DNA from: Amyelois transitella
Lineage: Eukaryota; Arthropoda; Insecta; Lepidoptera; Pyralidae
Reading direction: 5' to 3'
Length of the DNA: 64,000 nt
NCBI RefSeq assembly: GCF_032362555.1
Contig: NC_083510.1
Coordinates: forward strand, 5,235,501-5,299,500
The translations under genes and the position numbers were made by a program. The notes beneath the pieces were generated by a model. It saw nothing but the letters and a program-made list of their open reading frames with translations. It had not been told where the DNA came from and did not search any database. Positions 24,401-39,400 of the stretch are shown here, piece by piece (the first letter of the stretch is position 1; each line of letters starts with the position of its first letter).

Positions 24401-27400
24401 CGTGTTCCGGACCCACCAACTTTTATGGCTCTCTCTTAGATTCACGCGGCATTTTATACACTCGTATTTACACAAGAATTTTTTCGTTTTTGTTTTGACT
24501 TACATACATATGTAATAAAATAAAAAGCATGAACGCGCCTTCTGGACATTTTTTTTTTCTTTTTGTTAGGAATTGGTTACGTAGGCAATTTTGTTTAGTT
24601 CCGCAGTCATATTTATCATAATTGTCAGTACATTCTTATATTAATTTCAATTCTATCAAGAACAAGCGGGCATTTCCATAAATTTGAGAGCAAGAAGTAG
24701 AAACCCTGAGCCATTTTTTTTCGCCTTCGTTTTCTCAAAAGTTGTCCGAAGTGAGAGGTAAACATACTGTTTTTTCTAACTCATTTTTTAAACGATAAAT
24801 CCTATGTTTAATCTTTTAGGTCGACTGGCTGTGATACCTCTCCCTCATCGCGTCGCTGAGGGGTTGGATTAACGCGGGGTGGCGATAAATTCTAATGCAA
24901 TTTCCGCCAGAGACGAGCCAGCTGACTATGTACAACATGACGCTAACGAATACACGTTAAAGTAATTATTACCTACATACGACCATGCGATGCAGGGGTT
25001 GTCACCAGACCTGAAGAAACTTGAAGCGCAAAGAAAATTAAAAGATTTTTACTTTTTAAACTTTTTTCTAATAATTTTTAACGCATTATACTTGCCGAAT
25101 ATATGGCATGATGAGAAAAGAACTTTTTCTGATTGTCCTGGGTCTTGGATGTTTATTTATATAAGTATTTATTACAAAATATAGTATCGTTGAGTTAGCA
25201 TCTCGTAACACAAGTCTCGAACTTACTTCGAGGCTAACTCAATCAGTGTAATTTGTCCCGTATATATTTATATTTATTTATACAAACCTAACGGTTTTGG
25301 TTGAATTCCATAGTCCGGGCTTAATTTGAAACAAGGTAAACCTCCATACCACTTTTCAGTAAGAATATCCATATATCCGTTTGATGAATACTTTGCTATA
25401 ACTGCTGATATACTGTCCTGCAAAAAATATTCCCACTTTAACGCATACATAACGAAAGATACCATAGAAAAGAAGGGTTTATATATCCACGAAGTAAAGA
25501 CAATAATTTATTATTTAAATCTGAATTCAAATCCATACAGGATAATAATTAAACTGATGATAATCGGTCTTAATCGAAGATTATACTCATATAAAATCTC
25601 TGTTCTGTGATAACATAGCTATATCTATTTCTCGTCATGCAATAAACTGATCTTGTATGAAAAATATAAAACCCACATTTTTCACTAGACGCGCAACGAT
25701 AAGTGTAGATATTTGTAAATGTCACCCGTCTGAATTGCGATGAAAACACAGGCGTCACACAACGTGTCACATCTGCGACGGTTTGTATTCAACAGAGCAG
25801 CAAAAATAGGTAAAAGTGGGATGTTGAATTCAAAAACAGAAAGTCACTTTCAGATGAAAGGATTTATTTCACTTGTCCTCCCAAATCTCCGAGGTATATG
25901 AAGTAAGTCAAGATAAAATGACATATAATCGGTAGAGTCTGTGCTACATGACACCCTGCTATCGATCACAACATTAGAAGGCTGGTGAGTCATCCATCAA
26001 TCTTGCCTTGCAAAGATCCGAAATCACCTCCCACTCCCCACCACTCGTTCCCCTTTCTGACATACTCATGAAATATAAGTCACACTGTTAACGTTGTTGT
26101 AGCAATCTGGTTAGGATGTCACCTGTGTAATATTTATTCATACGAGATTTATACGCAAATCATATTCGTACCGACGTCGTTCTGTGCAAATAGAAATTGT
26201 TCAACATGAAAAAAATTTAATTCGAGTGCTAACTGTAACGGTAATTCAGATTACATTTTGTACAATAAGGTACATATAAATAAAATAAATAATAAAGTTT
26301 TTTAAACAAACATGTTGTTTTACCTTTAGTGGGAAACCTTTGGACATTCCAATAGCATATGTATCTTCGGCAAGAGCATGGTCACCTACTCGTTGCAGTT
26401 TACATCCATGGTCAGTGGCCCGGTAATAGTCCAAAACTGGTGTGTCCGCTATTAAAAGGTCCAGAGTACCATTCCTAAACATAAATTACATTAATGGGAG
26501 AAAAATGCATTTCTAACAAAATTAATATGTTAAAATATTGTTATGAAAAAGGGACAAAAATATTTGCAGTGTAAACGTATAATATGAACCCGTCGTAAAG
26601 CTCAAGTGTTAAACCGTGGCAAACAGTCTCCTAAAACCCGGGTCGAAATATAAATAACCTCATATGCCACAATAAAAACTCTGGACTTTACTGGGTAAAA
26701 CCTACGTATTTTGTCATTTCCTCGGTATGTGTGTATTACTTTGTTACGATGAAATGAATACGTGAAAAAGCTTTTCTATGTATGATTTAAGTTTATTTTA
26801 GAGAAAGTGCAGTAATAACACGGTCAGCTATCAAAAACTCATACCTTAGCCTTTGGATGCCTTCTTCAATATCTTGGAGAGCGTAACGGCGCATTTGTTG
26901 TGCCAGCTGTGGGTTATTTCTTTGGACATAATATTCAGATACCGATGACTTAGCTGTCCCCACCCGCAACGATAGCCACTAAAACAGAGTTTCCTTAATA
27001 AATGTCTAGAAAAAAATTCAATGGGACAAATTCATATATTGATACGTACATTACTTCGTCCTTGAAAATCATCAACAGCATTATGAAAAAACAATCCAGC
27101 TATTAAGGCGGCTATATTGGCAGTGTAGCTGGCGACGAATATCACAGAAAATCCACCCCAAACATTAATGAGGAATTTGTTAGGCCAGCTCTTTGGAGCT
27201 TTAAAAGCAACTAAATGTCCACAAAGGAGTCCCCACATCACCCAAAGGGCACTTGAAATACTAAAATTCTTTGATCTTTGACGTCCCCAAGGATTCAACC
27301 CAAAAGGAGACAGCCACTCATAAATAGCTACGGCGATAGCAGTCACATTAAGTGACGTAAATATTGCTATCCACAACTCAGGTGAAAATGGTAATAAAAA

Positions 27401-30400
27401 AGCTAATAATGGTATATCCGGTCTCTGATTTGGTGCTGCTAATATTGAAACTCCGCTAAAAAAGTATGGTTGGCTATAATCGATTACTTCGGCTCTGGCA
27501 GATGACACACTCAATGCTGCAAATGACATATGTGCAGCTCCAGAAACTAAGTCTCCAATAATTCCAGTCCATTTTTCAGGCTCATCATCAAAGTCATCAT
27601 CGTATGTATAGTCATTATCTAAACCAGTATACCCACTACGGTATTGGGCACGATAACTTTGTTGATTAAGGTAATCACTAACAGTACTTCTATATTCACT
27701 TAATTTATGGAACGGTTTTACTAGTTTTCTCGATCCATATAAACCGTCTTCTACGATATACAAATGAAAATCAAATTCCAATTCCTGTGCAATATTTTCT
27801 AGTAAATCCATAGCTAATCCATAACAGCAGTGAGTAGCCATACGTGAATACATGGGCTTAGGTGTTGGAAAAAAGAAATCTGCTTCTTCTTGATCCGAAT
27901 CCCTTTCGAGTTCATTGAATGCAAGTGTGAGATTGTCACGGTCAGAAGTTTGTGGTCGATGACATGGGAGACCTCTTAGACATTGGCCGTCTTCATCTAG
28001 TTCTCCTTCCATGACAAAAGGGGGTGCTAAAGCAGTTACGATTCGAAAAATTGTGCGGGCACCATCTGATTGACCATGTGCAACCAAGCGGCCCCCAGGC
28101 CATACTATTGTGTGAAGTCTAACATCACGACCCTGAACACGTCCCACTTGTCTCCAAATATTTCCCCCATCTTCATTTGATACTAAGTTGAGGAGACCAA
28201 AAGAGGCTGTGAGTGCTCGCTCAGATTTATCAGTATTCCCTGCTAAAGCTGCCGTCGCAGCTAATCGTGTCTCCCTGTAACAATAATAAAAACTTTTCTC
28301 AAGTCGTGCTCGTATATCCAATCGAAGTACACTACAACTACTTAGCACTACATTTACGCAGAATTGATTTTTATGTTCAAATGATTATTGATAAGTGATT
28401 GTAGATTTCTTGCTGCGGTATTCTTTGTGATGTCTAGTTTGAAGCCCACATAAAATAACGTAGAACAGGAGAAAGATCGGTTTTCTAATTCCTATATTTG
28501 TTGCCCCGAAAATTTTGAATTCCTTAGCACGACTAACATAACTCTTAGTAAGACGGAAGTTGGTATAAATGCCCGCTAAACTGCTATCTTCCGCAGCTTT
28601 TATAATAAGAGAAAAAGTGCTTTACACTAAACATTCACAGAAACATAATCTTCTGTTTTTTTATATATAAGGGTAAGGTCGCGAGTAAGTTCTTGATTTA
28701 TAAGGAATTAATTACATAAAAAATATTAAGAGTTTACTAATAACAAGGAAAAAACATACTCTCACCTTTAATAAAAAATATTGATGACTAAATAAGGCAA
28801 AGTTCGTGATTTAAATTGCAAAGTAAAAGAGGCCTCATCTACTGGCAGGCGATGCTGAAGTCTTTCGTATTATTAGTTTTATTGTAATTAAAGTAGGAAA
28901 TAAATTCGATGCATAATTAAATGCGTATTTACTGAACACGAAACTGAAATTGTTTTTATATAACCTCTTCGTAGTAAAACATATTTTGATTGAACTTCCT
29001 ACAAATAAAGCTTAAACTCCACATTTAGACATACGCGGACGGAGCTGTGGGCAAAAGCTAGTTTTAAATAAAGACTTTTATCGTAAATTATGATTAAGAT
29101 TAGATATTTATACAGTTAAATTTATTTTTGAGCACAAAATACGATAATGTAAAAACACTCAGATAAATAAAGTTATCAGTACGTTTAGGACAATAGACAA
29201 CTTTTGTAATTATAGTTACCTACCACTGTCGGCAGTTTGCTCGCTATAACAACGATGTGAACAGCAAAAGTATCCACATCTAAACGTACAGCTTTTATAG
29301 GTAAAGCTTAAATATAAACTATAAATACTTTGCTTCGCTTGTGTAAAATATAAAATGCTCCTCTTACTGACTGATTGACAGACAACGCATAGCCTAAACA
29401 TTTGAGTATAAGCATTTGAAATTTAGCATATTCTAGGGATTGTTATGTGGTTTAGGCGTGCATTAAAAGTGGATGAAATTCCCGTGAAATGGAAGTTACC
29501 AGGTCAAAGTTAAATAATCAAATAGCTAAGTTCACAAACAATACACATTTCGCATTCATAATATTAAAAGATTATTTCAAATTTTTCTTTAGTTCAGAAG
29601 GGGGAAAAATAAAAAGATACGAAACTAGACCAGACAAAAACAAAGACGAGCATTCGTTGTAAAAAGAGATGATTGCGGCCAACGGCTTAATGGTCACGAC
29701 ACCAAATAACGAATGTATAGAAATGTCCTTACCGTTTGGGTAGATATAGGTAGCTCTCATCAATTAAATATCCCTTGCGGGGTAGATAGAGCCAACAGTT
29801 TTATGGCTTTATGATTTAATGCAAATAGTGACAGGTTGCTGGCCTATCGCCTACAAGGAATACCAGGTTTATAAGCTTATCGCCTTTTAAATTTTTTTAT
29901 CCATGGGAAGATACAGAGTAGTTCTATTCTATAGTGCCGAAAACAACACGACTGAAATTTTAAATGTTTTCTGTGACCTATATCTGTAGGATGATTTTTT
30001 TTTTGAACGCACTAACCGAGAGTGCGTAAAACTGTATTCAGTGAGCTGACCTATTTAGATGGCCTAATTTCTGATTGAACTTAAGAGGGAAACTATCTTC
30101 GTCATGTCAATAGGCGGCTATCATTCCGCTAAGTCAGCATGTAGAACTTGGCAGACAGCCAGAATTCACTTCCGTGCATCTCCCGTCAAATTGTTACAAA
30201 GTAGAGTTGGATTTTGCCCAAAATATTGTAATAATTATAATGCATTAAGGATTGAAATCACAAATAAAAAAAAAAATATATACGTACTTATAATTATACA
30301 AACGTATGGTCACGTCTATATTCCTTGCGGGGTAGACAGAGCCAACAGTCTCGAAAAGACAAAAAATTGAGGTTGAGATATAAATAAAGTATAATTAAAG

Positions 30401-33400
30401 AAATAAGTTATCATAAATTACTATTTAGTATTTGAAAAAAACAAGCATGAAAATGTATTTACGAGTATTCCTTATTTTGTTTAGGTGGTCTTACAAAATT
30501 AGAATAAACCGCTTAATCATAATTAAATGGTAAACAATAAGGGATGAAAAACAGTAATTAACATAATGACGAAGTCTTCACAAGACTGCGGTAACGTTAA
30601 CACACAGTTATACACTTTTAATTAAGTGGCTCTTTAAAATAAAGCTATAGCTTTAGTTTAAAAGGCGAAGTTAATTAATATTTAGCAGGTGATTTTTTGT
30701 TTTTAACATAAAGCTCTTAAAACTTATTTAAAGAAAAAAAAATATAAATAAATTTGAAAGGACTTTGTAAATGTTTTATTTTAAACTTTTGGAGTTAAAA
30801 CAAAGATTTTCTGAAGGCGTATTTGTGAGTAAATAATTTAGGTACAAGAGGTTTTCAATGTATTATAATATAAAGATTGTACTAACACATACAAATATAA
30901 GCCATCTAATGTACCACTTGTTTAAGAATACAAATTGCTGATTTTCAATAAATAAGGCACACAGTCTATAACTTTTTTTTTTAATTCTGAATTACCTATT
31001 ATTAAGGTATTAACTTCTAAGTACACATTCAGTTGACTGAAATAATTTAATTTTTACATTTCTAATTACAGAATAAATAAATAGGTATATAATGTTTTTA
31101 TATTCAAAGTTCGACACACTTCCAAATTAGCATCTCAAATTACCTGACAAACTTAAAGTTGCTATACTTACTTAACCGTTAAGTTGGAAACTAATTAAAA
31201 TCTAACAACTTCCGAACTTTTCCACTGTAAAATTTTATGAATTAAATACAGGTAATTACTAACACTTTCTCTGTGTCAAAAGTAAGAATTATAACGTAAC
31301 TACAATAGGTATGCTGTCCATTATTGTACTTCTTTTTATCTTAAGTTGCTTTCCGCATCTGTTACGTTTTATATCCAATCTTTTCAATTGTTACTGTATA
31401 AAAACTAAACCATGCACGTGAAAGGAAATATATATATATATATTATTTTATTTTATATCCGTCTGTTATACCACATCCTCCATATATAGGAGCTGAACAG
31501 CTTAAAGGAGCAGTTCAATAAACTTAAAAGTTAGTTTCATTAGTCGTGAAGGATTCTCCAGCGTTTATGTAGTTTTATCTCCCATACACTTGAACTAAGT
31601 TGGACGTGGCTTCTTACGCCGATCACGTATTTTATTGAATAACGTTTCCCAGAACGTGTGCCTTCCGGTCCGATACCACTATTAAGAGGGTCAAGTGCAA
31701 GCGCTTGATTCGACTTGAGATGAAGAAGCACATTTTGGATTTAAAAAATATTTAAATTCTCTCAACATATGGCAATATTTACATACAATAAGTTTCGCTT
31801 TAATTATGAAAGGGTTTAGAAGATTACTACGAAATTTTGCGGAAATCATATAACATCTATTTGGGGTTATAATTGCTTCCTACAATAAAAAAAAAACTGA
31901 GTATAATTAATTGTTTGCAAATAGTAGTGAAATTACGTTGATTATATTCTACCATGCGGTTCTAAATGTCAGTTTGTAATAAAATCATTTTGTTTATAAA
32001 CTTGCACATAAAAAAATAACAAATTATGAAACCACCATTGGATTTTAAAGAATCATCATAATTTTTATACCATTCTGATTTTGATCCCCACTAGTCAAAT
32101 AAAAATAAAAACCCTTATACTTTTGTTTTGCATTCATCAACTACCTGTTGTCATAAAATAATGAAATTAGAATAGTTACTTAAATTTGACCATAAAGCAG
32201 CATCCACTCAAACTAATCAAAAACCCATTAGGCCTATTGAGCTAAAATTTAACTTGCAGTATTCCTCATACCGTAGGGACTTGTTTATAAAGTAAACCCT
32301 AAAATAACTATAAATTGTGATTATTTTCCATTATTTAGTAAACCGTTTAAAAAAACCACGATTTATAATTTTTTTTACCTACGTCACTGTATTTATCTAC
32401 TTGCATATATTTTAAACATTATAGAACTTCAAAGGTGCTATAGGTAAACTAAAAGCATTTTCTATCAGTCAACCTTTAGAAAAAAAAGCTAATCGATAAA
32501 TAATGCGGTGTCAATTTCAGAATGAGAAAAAAATACACAAATGTTTTATCCATAGAAATAAGAATATAGATAAAAGCCTAGTTAGAAGCCTCAATGGTTG
32601 CAATTGCTTGCATGGATTGGATTTATTAAACACTTTTGTTCAACTATACATAGGTATCTATCTAATGTTTTAAATGTAGGACATTAATGATCGTCAGACA
32701 TTTAAACATATAGCTCAAATTAAATTTTATATGGAGGTTCCGCGGAGAATTTGTCGAAATTCCTGCGGAAACAGAAATAAGCAGAATTTTTCGTCTACGC
32801 GGGCGGAGCCGCGAGCTTTCTTTCGTAAATTTATATCATTGATAGTATTTATCCAAACAATTTTGATTCCCATTATCGCCGTAAACTTGATGAAGTGAAC
32901 AAGTATTTCAGGCTGAATTATTATGCGAATTGTAATTGGCACTGATTTCCGACTCAACGTTTTATAGCCGGATACGCTCAATTTGCTTCTATATGACCGC
33001 GATATATTATTTTATTATCTGTACAATTTATTCAGACGACCGCAATGTAGTATACTTATAACATTTATATGAATGGGTAACGAAATGCTTAAGTTCTTTG
33101 GATACGAGCGACCCTTTTGCATATTTTATTTCCACGATACTGGGAAACACGTCCCTAATCAACTCTAAGGGCCTGTTAAGTATCTTTGAAGCAGTTACAT
33201 TTCCTCGTGATAATTTTTGGGGTTCATTGATATAAAACGAATCAAAAAGTGTCGCGAAATATGTGGAAAATCTACCTTCCTTCTTTAGTCGTCGAGACAA
33301 ACCGAAATATAAAAACATGCTTTTTCTGTTAATTAGAACAAAAAATATTTATCTTTATCAAACTGGTAGTATTTTCGTGAAGCTTAAGCAGATAGGCGAA

Positions 33401-36400
33401 ACCTTCTCATGTCTCATGAACTTAAAGAGTAACGAACGCGATAATAAAATTTCAACCCGAACTGATCACGACCGGCTATTTTAACTTCTCTACCACCACT
33501 GCTTCAAAGCAATAACAAAGTTGGATAACAAATATTTCTTGGAGAAACGCTGCGAAAACTAGCTTTATTACCGCCAAATACACGTTGTACGAGTAAAAAT
33601 TGTGGCTCCGTAGAATATTCTGAGAATTTAGAGCTCAGACGACTGTTGCCAGTACAGACATGTGGGAAATACTTGTTACTCACTGCACATATTGGATTTT
33701 CCTGCTCACAACTGCATCGATTTTAACACTTTTCCAATTTCTAAACGGTTTGTGTCGTTGTGGTCGTACAAATTCTAGGTATAGGATTTTCATATACCTT
33801 TGGCGAATGTTAACATCATTTAAATGCAATTTTCAACGGTCCGATCAAAAACAAATAGTTGCGGTTATGCTCATTTTCCACAATCATCATTAAATTTATA
33901 ATGTATGCATATATTTGGGATTTCTAATAAGTTATTAACTATCTCTGTGTCATTATAAATTAATTTATCCAAGCTTTATACGTGCCAACCCCATATATTC
34001 TGTTCGCGTGGGAATTTCCAAGAATCTTATCTTAGTGCTTCCATGTGCTCGCTAAGGAATTATATTATACTATTCCAGATATTAGCGACAAAGCGAGGCA
34101 TCGCCTAGTATTTGTGGTTGAGTATTATCTATAAGTCACGATTGTTTTGATAATCAATCCCAGAAAATTGCATTTTATGTTCTGACACTTGATTTTTACT
34201 ATATACATATACATATATTGATTACTATACTAATGGGAATAGAAATAAGAATAAAATAAATTAATTTATTTTGGATGAAAGGGATCCATTTTAACAATAG
34301 TTATTAGAATACAAATCCATACCTCCTCAGTGGCATTGAGACATATACATAATTAAGAGTGTTGTTAAAGCATTGTTTCATCAAAATTGGCTAAGGGAAA
34401 ATGAAGTAATGGTCATTAACTTCAAGCACCTACTGCACACGTGTTTAATTTTAATACAGCTTGAATTTCTACTTTGTTTTATTGATATGTGCAGTATTAT
34501 GCAGATACCAATATGTGCAAACTTGATAATTGTGTTTCAGCTATGCATTTGGTCACTATGTTAGTTACATGCACTGTAAGTTTTCCAAATAATATAAAAT
34601 GTAATAAAAATGGACGGGACGGGATGGGTAAAAAAAAAAATATCATTTAAAAAATATCAAAATATCTACAACAAATATGATTTAGTTTCATATCGTAGCA
34701 ATCAAACGGCTTTTTTAATATTGACACGGAATTAGGATACTAAACTATAGAATGAACTATAAGTCTAAATAAGTCTGGATAATTAAAGTTTCCAAAGTTT
34801 ACGTGTTAAGCGACACGCCCACAAAACCGCGGGCAACAGCTAGTTCCAAAACAAGTATTTTGTATATCTCAAGTATTCAATACTTTCAATTATTTTTGAA
34901 CTTTTTGTTTCATCCGGTAGTATGTTAATGGAAACATCCCTTCATTCTAGAATAGATGTCCTTGATATATAAACAAATAGTCAATTAAGATGTGATATCT
35001 CGGAATGGTGCTTTTCATCTGGTCGCACATCTTTGTTGGCTGTGTTTCCACGACATTGGGCGGCGGTACCCTTGTCAACGTCACACTGCGACGCGACACG
35101 ACAGATCTCCACAGCAATAAATAAACTAAAACCTTTGCCATTACGCTGACTGGAATTAATTCTTTCCGTTTTATCTAAATAAGTATTATACATAGGAATA
35201 AAAAATACATTACTATATACATGTACATGGCACGTTTTCGATATTTAATAACACAAAGTACTTTACATAGTATCAGTTGAGTTACCTACTTATTATTTAA
35301 AACATTTCTAGCTCAATCTTATGTTTCTAATTATGTTTAATTAAATTTTATGTTTAATTTTTTGTTTATTTATGTGAAGCTATGCTACTTGTTCATTACA
35401 CTGGCACCTCCAGGCAACCAGTTTAAGGGCCGGTGCCGCAGCACCATCTGCAGAAAGCCTCAAAGGGCTCAAATACGAGTATGTATGTATTTCTAATAAC
35501 TATATTATTGAGCCTTTAGGGGTGAAAACCTTAGATCCATGCGCAAATGATTTACAGGAACTACACAATTTATAAATTACGAGTTTCTTTTCTCTTTCTA
35601 TTATAATTAATAGTTTAAATAATATTTGTTTCTTAAATTAAATTTATAATGCAAATTAAGAAATACTTTCAACATTTTTTGTTTTGAAATTCCAATTAAG
35701 GATATGACGAATCAATAAGTCAAACAAAAGTTACGGTGAAAAATTTGATTATAGCTAACGTGACTGACAAATCTAGGGCAAGCAGTTTGAGTGACCAGCG
35801 ACGTCTGGAGATAAGGTTTTATGTAGCGTAATGCGGGCAGATATAAACCCACCAAGCTTCGCCTTTTAGATAGAAGGGCATAAAAGTAATCTCGAGCCGT
35901 TCTCGGACCCGCTAGTCAATTTGCTTTTACGATGATGCTCCACGCTTGTTACCATTCTATTATCGTCTCTTGTTTGAATGCGGTTGCTTTGAAAACGTAA
36001 ATTACTTTAATGTAAATTCACGTGATGTATTGGAACTTTATGAGTTATCATTTAAATTTAATACTGAATGTATATAAAATGACATTTGCATTTTTTAGTT
36101 TCAACAGTCGGTTTGGCGGTTATTATTTCGTCACATGATTTAAAATATTTTCTGTCAGATGAATGTTGTTATAAATATTAAGTTGCTTTCAGGAAACTTA
36201 AATTAATTCAAAAAGATTTAAAATTTTAATGAATGATATAACATATTTAAAAAAACACTGTCTTAGAGTGTCTTCTTTTTTTTCTTCTTTAGAGGTACAA
36301 CTTTTGGATTTTTGGATAAGTAAGGAAAAATATTATAAAATTTATTTAAGATAACTTTCTCGTTCGTCGTAGAAAAACTACTTAAGGACTTAAAAACATT

Positions 36401-39400
36401 TCTCTTTCAAGCACAGCATTTCTTCAGGGTCTTTTAACTGTCTAATATTGTAAAAAGTTGTAAGTTTAACAAAAGATTGTGCTGCGTAATTTTCGGTCAT
36501 TATTTTCGAGACGATGTCGTCAAAGAACTTTTCAATTAATATAACTTTGATAAATTCAGAAGGGTAGAGCAATATTTATAGAATTTTTAAACGTTTAAAG
36601 TTTTCAAATAAGTGTTTCAATGAAATAACTTTAAACAAATGTTTGATTAAAACACCGAGAATAAACACCTGAAACTCTAAGAAATACTTACTGTATATTT
36701 ATTACATCCAAATTATTAAATTGTAGTGTTCGAATTGCATGAATTACTTTTGAAATTATTCTTTCTTTCTTTCTTTGGTACCAAACAGCTCACCTTACAA
36801 ATTCTGTTGAGAAATCTGTTGCAGCATCACTTGGTTCATCCCAGCACGATGCCACAGCATCGCTAAAGAACTGCGCTTGTGCAGACCACGCATCACAAGC
36901 GCGCAACACTCGACGCAACGCTCCAACAGTCATTCTCACAGCTGTCTGGACAAATGCCCGATCTAAAAATGAATAGTCATAGTCTAAAACACGTTTTTAC
37001 AAAGCCACTAGCATGAGTGCACCTTGAATATTAACTCAGAAATGAGTATTTTATCACCACTTTTGTTTTCCTTCAATTTACCGATACCACATTCAATCTG
37101 AAGGACTAATATCCACAAATCACGTTGTAACTACCGTCATGATAGATGCGGGACTCGCGATAATTTTTTGCGGTTATCAAATTAGTTTATTTTCCTCACT
37201 TTTATTTATTTTTCGTCAAATATACGACCTTTTACAAAATGATGAAATAAATAACGGAAAACGGTCTCTTTAACTCGTGTAATTTATTGAAGATTTTATG
37301 AAAAACGGGTAGTCTAGTTTACTATCATCGTATAAGCAGCATAAATTAAAAAAAGTAAAGATGCTTACCAATCTTCATTGGTTGCGGATGAAGGGCTAAT
37401 AATCCCACAGGAAAACTATTGAAAATTTCCGTGAAATTATCTTTAGTTTTATTATCCTCATTAGCTATATTTATTTGATTCCTTACGTTTCGGTCTCCTC
37501 TTTTTTCGATTTTATATCTTAAATTATGCGTAACTGACGTTTGCACCGTGGGATTCATTAAGAAATCACTAATATCACTTGAGATTAATAATTTATTTTT
37601 TAGTTTTTTATTTATCTCATTATTGTGTATATATTCTTCACCTAAAGATTCTTCGGCACTATTCACTCTATCTACGTTTATGCTATTTACATATTTATTA
37701 AAAGATTCGTTTTTCATTTTACTAAAGCTATTATTACTAGTAATATCTCTATTGTAAAAGGACATTTTTCTTTTCTCAATTGAATTCCTTTCGATTTTAG
37801 AAGTTTCAACGCCTTTGATATTTACATTATAATTTCTAATATTTTCTGAACTAATATTGCGACTACTGTCGAACGATTTTCTAAAATTTACATTTAATAA
37901 TTTTTTGTTAACACTGTGCGCTTCCGACATACTCTTATTACTACTAATACGATGAAAACTCGTATTTATTGAACTAGACTTTATCTTTATCTCATTTTCA
38001 TTAATTTTTCTAAGTAGCTTTTCATATTTCTTTGATGAATTCTTGAACCCGTTTGTAGAATTATTGTCTGCATCGTCTCTTCTATGGCGATCAAAGCGTT
38101 TGTGGTCTGATGTACCAACTTTATCCCAAAAACTTTCAAAACCATTGTCATTTGCGTATTGTGTTCTATTGCCGATGTTATGGAAGACATCAAACTCCCT
38201 AGAAGCATCAACCCAAAGCCAAAAGAAATGGCCATCAAGCATGTTCAGTCGCTTGGCTTCATCCATGACAAGCTTGGCGTAGTCGATGTCACATATCAAG
38301 ACCACGACACCACGAGTTAATCTGGAGACTTCAGCAAGACGCCTGTAGACAATTAAAATTGTCGTTATGGTCAAATAGTAGGTATCGAAGAAATAAACAC
38401 ATATATGCACACTACGTCTTTATTGTCGAAGACAGAGCCAACGGCTTTGCAAATTAAGCTTAGTGAATCTGCCCATAATAGCAATGAATGAATGAATGAA
38501 TGAATGATGAATGAATGAATGAATGAATGATTTATTATGCATGAATGATTTATTATGCATTGAATGAGTAAAAATGTAAAATACCGTAATCTTACTTTCC
38601 CTTCGAAAAAACTTTTCAAATCGTCATTAAATAATGACATAAAGCAAAGATTATTTAAAACCGTACAATTTACCTGAAAAGAGCATGACGGGAGTACTTC
38701 ATTGGCAGCGAAAGCCATTTAGGATTAAGCGGTTGAGTGGTTAGAATTGAAGACAGGTCCTTCCTCAGGGATAATGTTGAATAGATATCTTCAACGGCAA
38801 GCAAAGTAAAAGAGTGCCAATGTGTGTGTAGGAGGGTGGCCCTGAAACCAAATACAACTTTATGAATAAATGCACAAACAAATCAACTTCAAACATCGTA
38901 TGCAAAAATATTAAAATGTACCTGAGCGCATGGAGGGTTTCTCTTGCTGTTATTTCTAGCCGTATTTCCAAAGGAAGCATATCCTAAAAACAATAAAATT
39001 AGTATTAAGTAAAATATTTATTTCGTCATAGTTTCACTATTATTTTTTTACTATTATGATTAACTTAAAAAGAATATTTTTATAGAATATTTGTGACAAA
39101 TGGGATAACATTTATAGCAATCCTTATAATATAGAAGAACTAAGTTACTAAACTATTTTTTTTAACTTAATGTCATCGGAAGAACTAAGTCCGATAACAT
39201 TAAGTTAAAAAAAAAATTACTACATTCCAATTCCAATGATATCATGATCTCAGAGCATTATTAATCCACGTCATTGCGTAATCACTGCTAAAGTGGGTTA
39301 TAAATGACCATCATTTTCTACAACACCAACCCCGGGCTCACATCACAGAAAAAGAAATACGTGGGAATATCGCCTAAAAAGTCCCCGTCACAACGAGAAA

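Larger units (their letters stand above)
21617..25287. other. Nmdar2 intron between the S2 and M4 exons
   Basis: Holds the pogo/Tigger-like element at 22096-23763 and, just beyond it, a Helitron-like end at about 23803-23833 ('gggcgagtcgctagtatt'). The rest (24000-25287) shows no gene. Confidence 0.6.
28275..36793. other. Large Nmdar2 intron (8.5 kb) with repeat remnants
   Basis: Contains Helitron-like 3' ends (29024-29060, 32750-32815, 34800-34845), two Rep-A copies (29762-29955 and 30308-30365) and a (TA)n run near 31428-31443. A 96-codon open frame at 33028-33318 (-) has an ordinary residue mix but no recognisable domain or splice context. No nested gene could be supported. Confidence 0.55.

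Noticed and set aside
33028..33318. 96-codon minus-strand frame in a large Nmdar2 intron
   Set aside because: The residue mix is ordinary, but it has no domain, no paralogue and no coherent splice or polyadenylation context.
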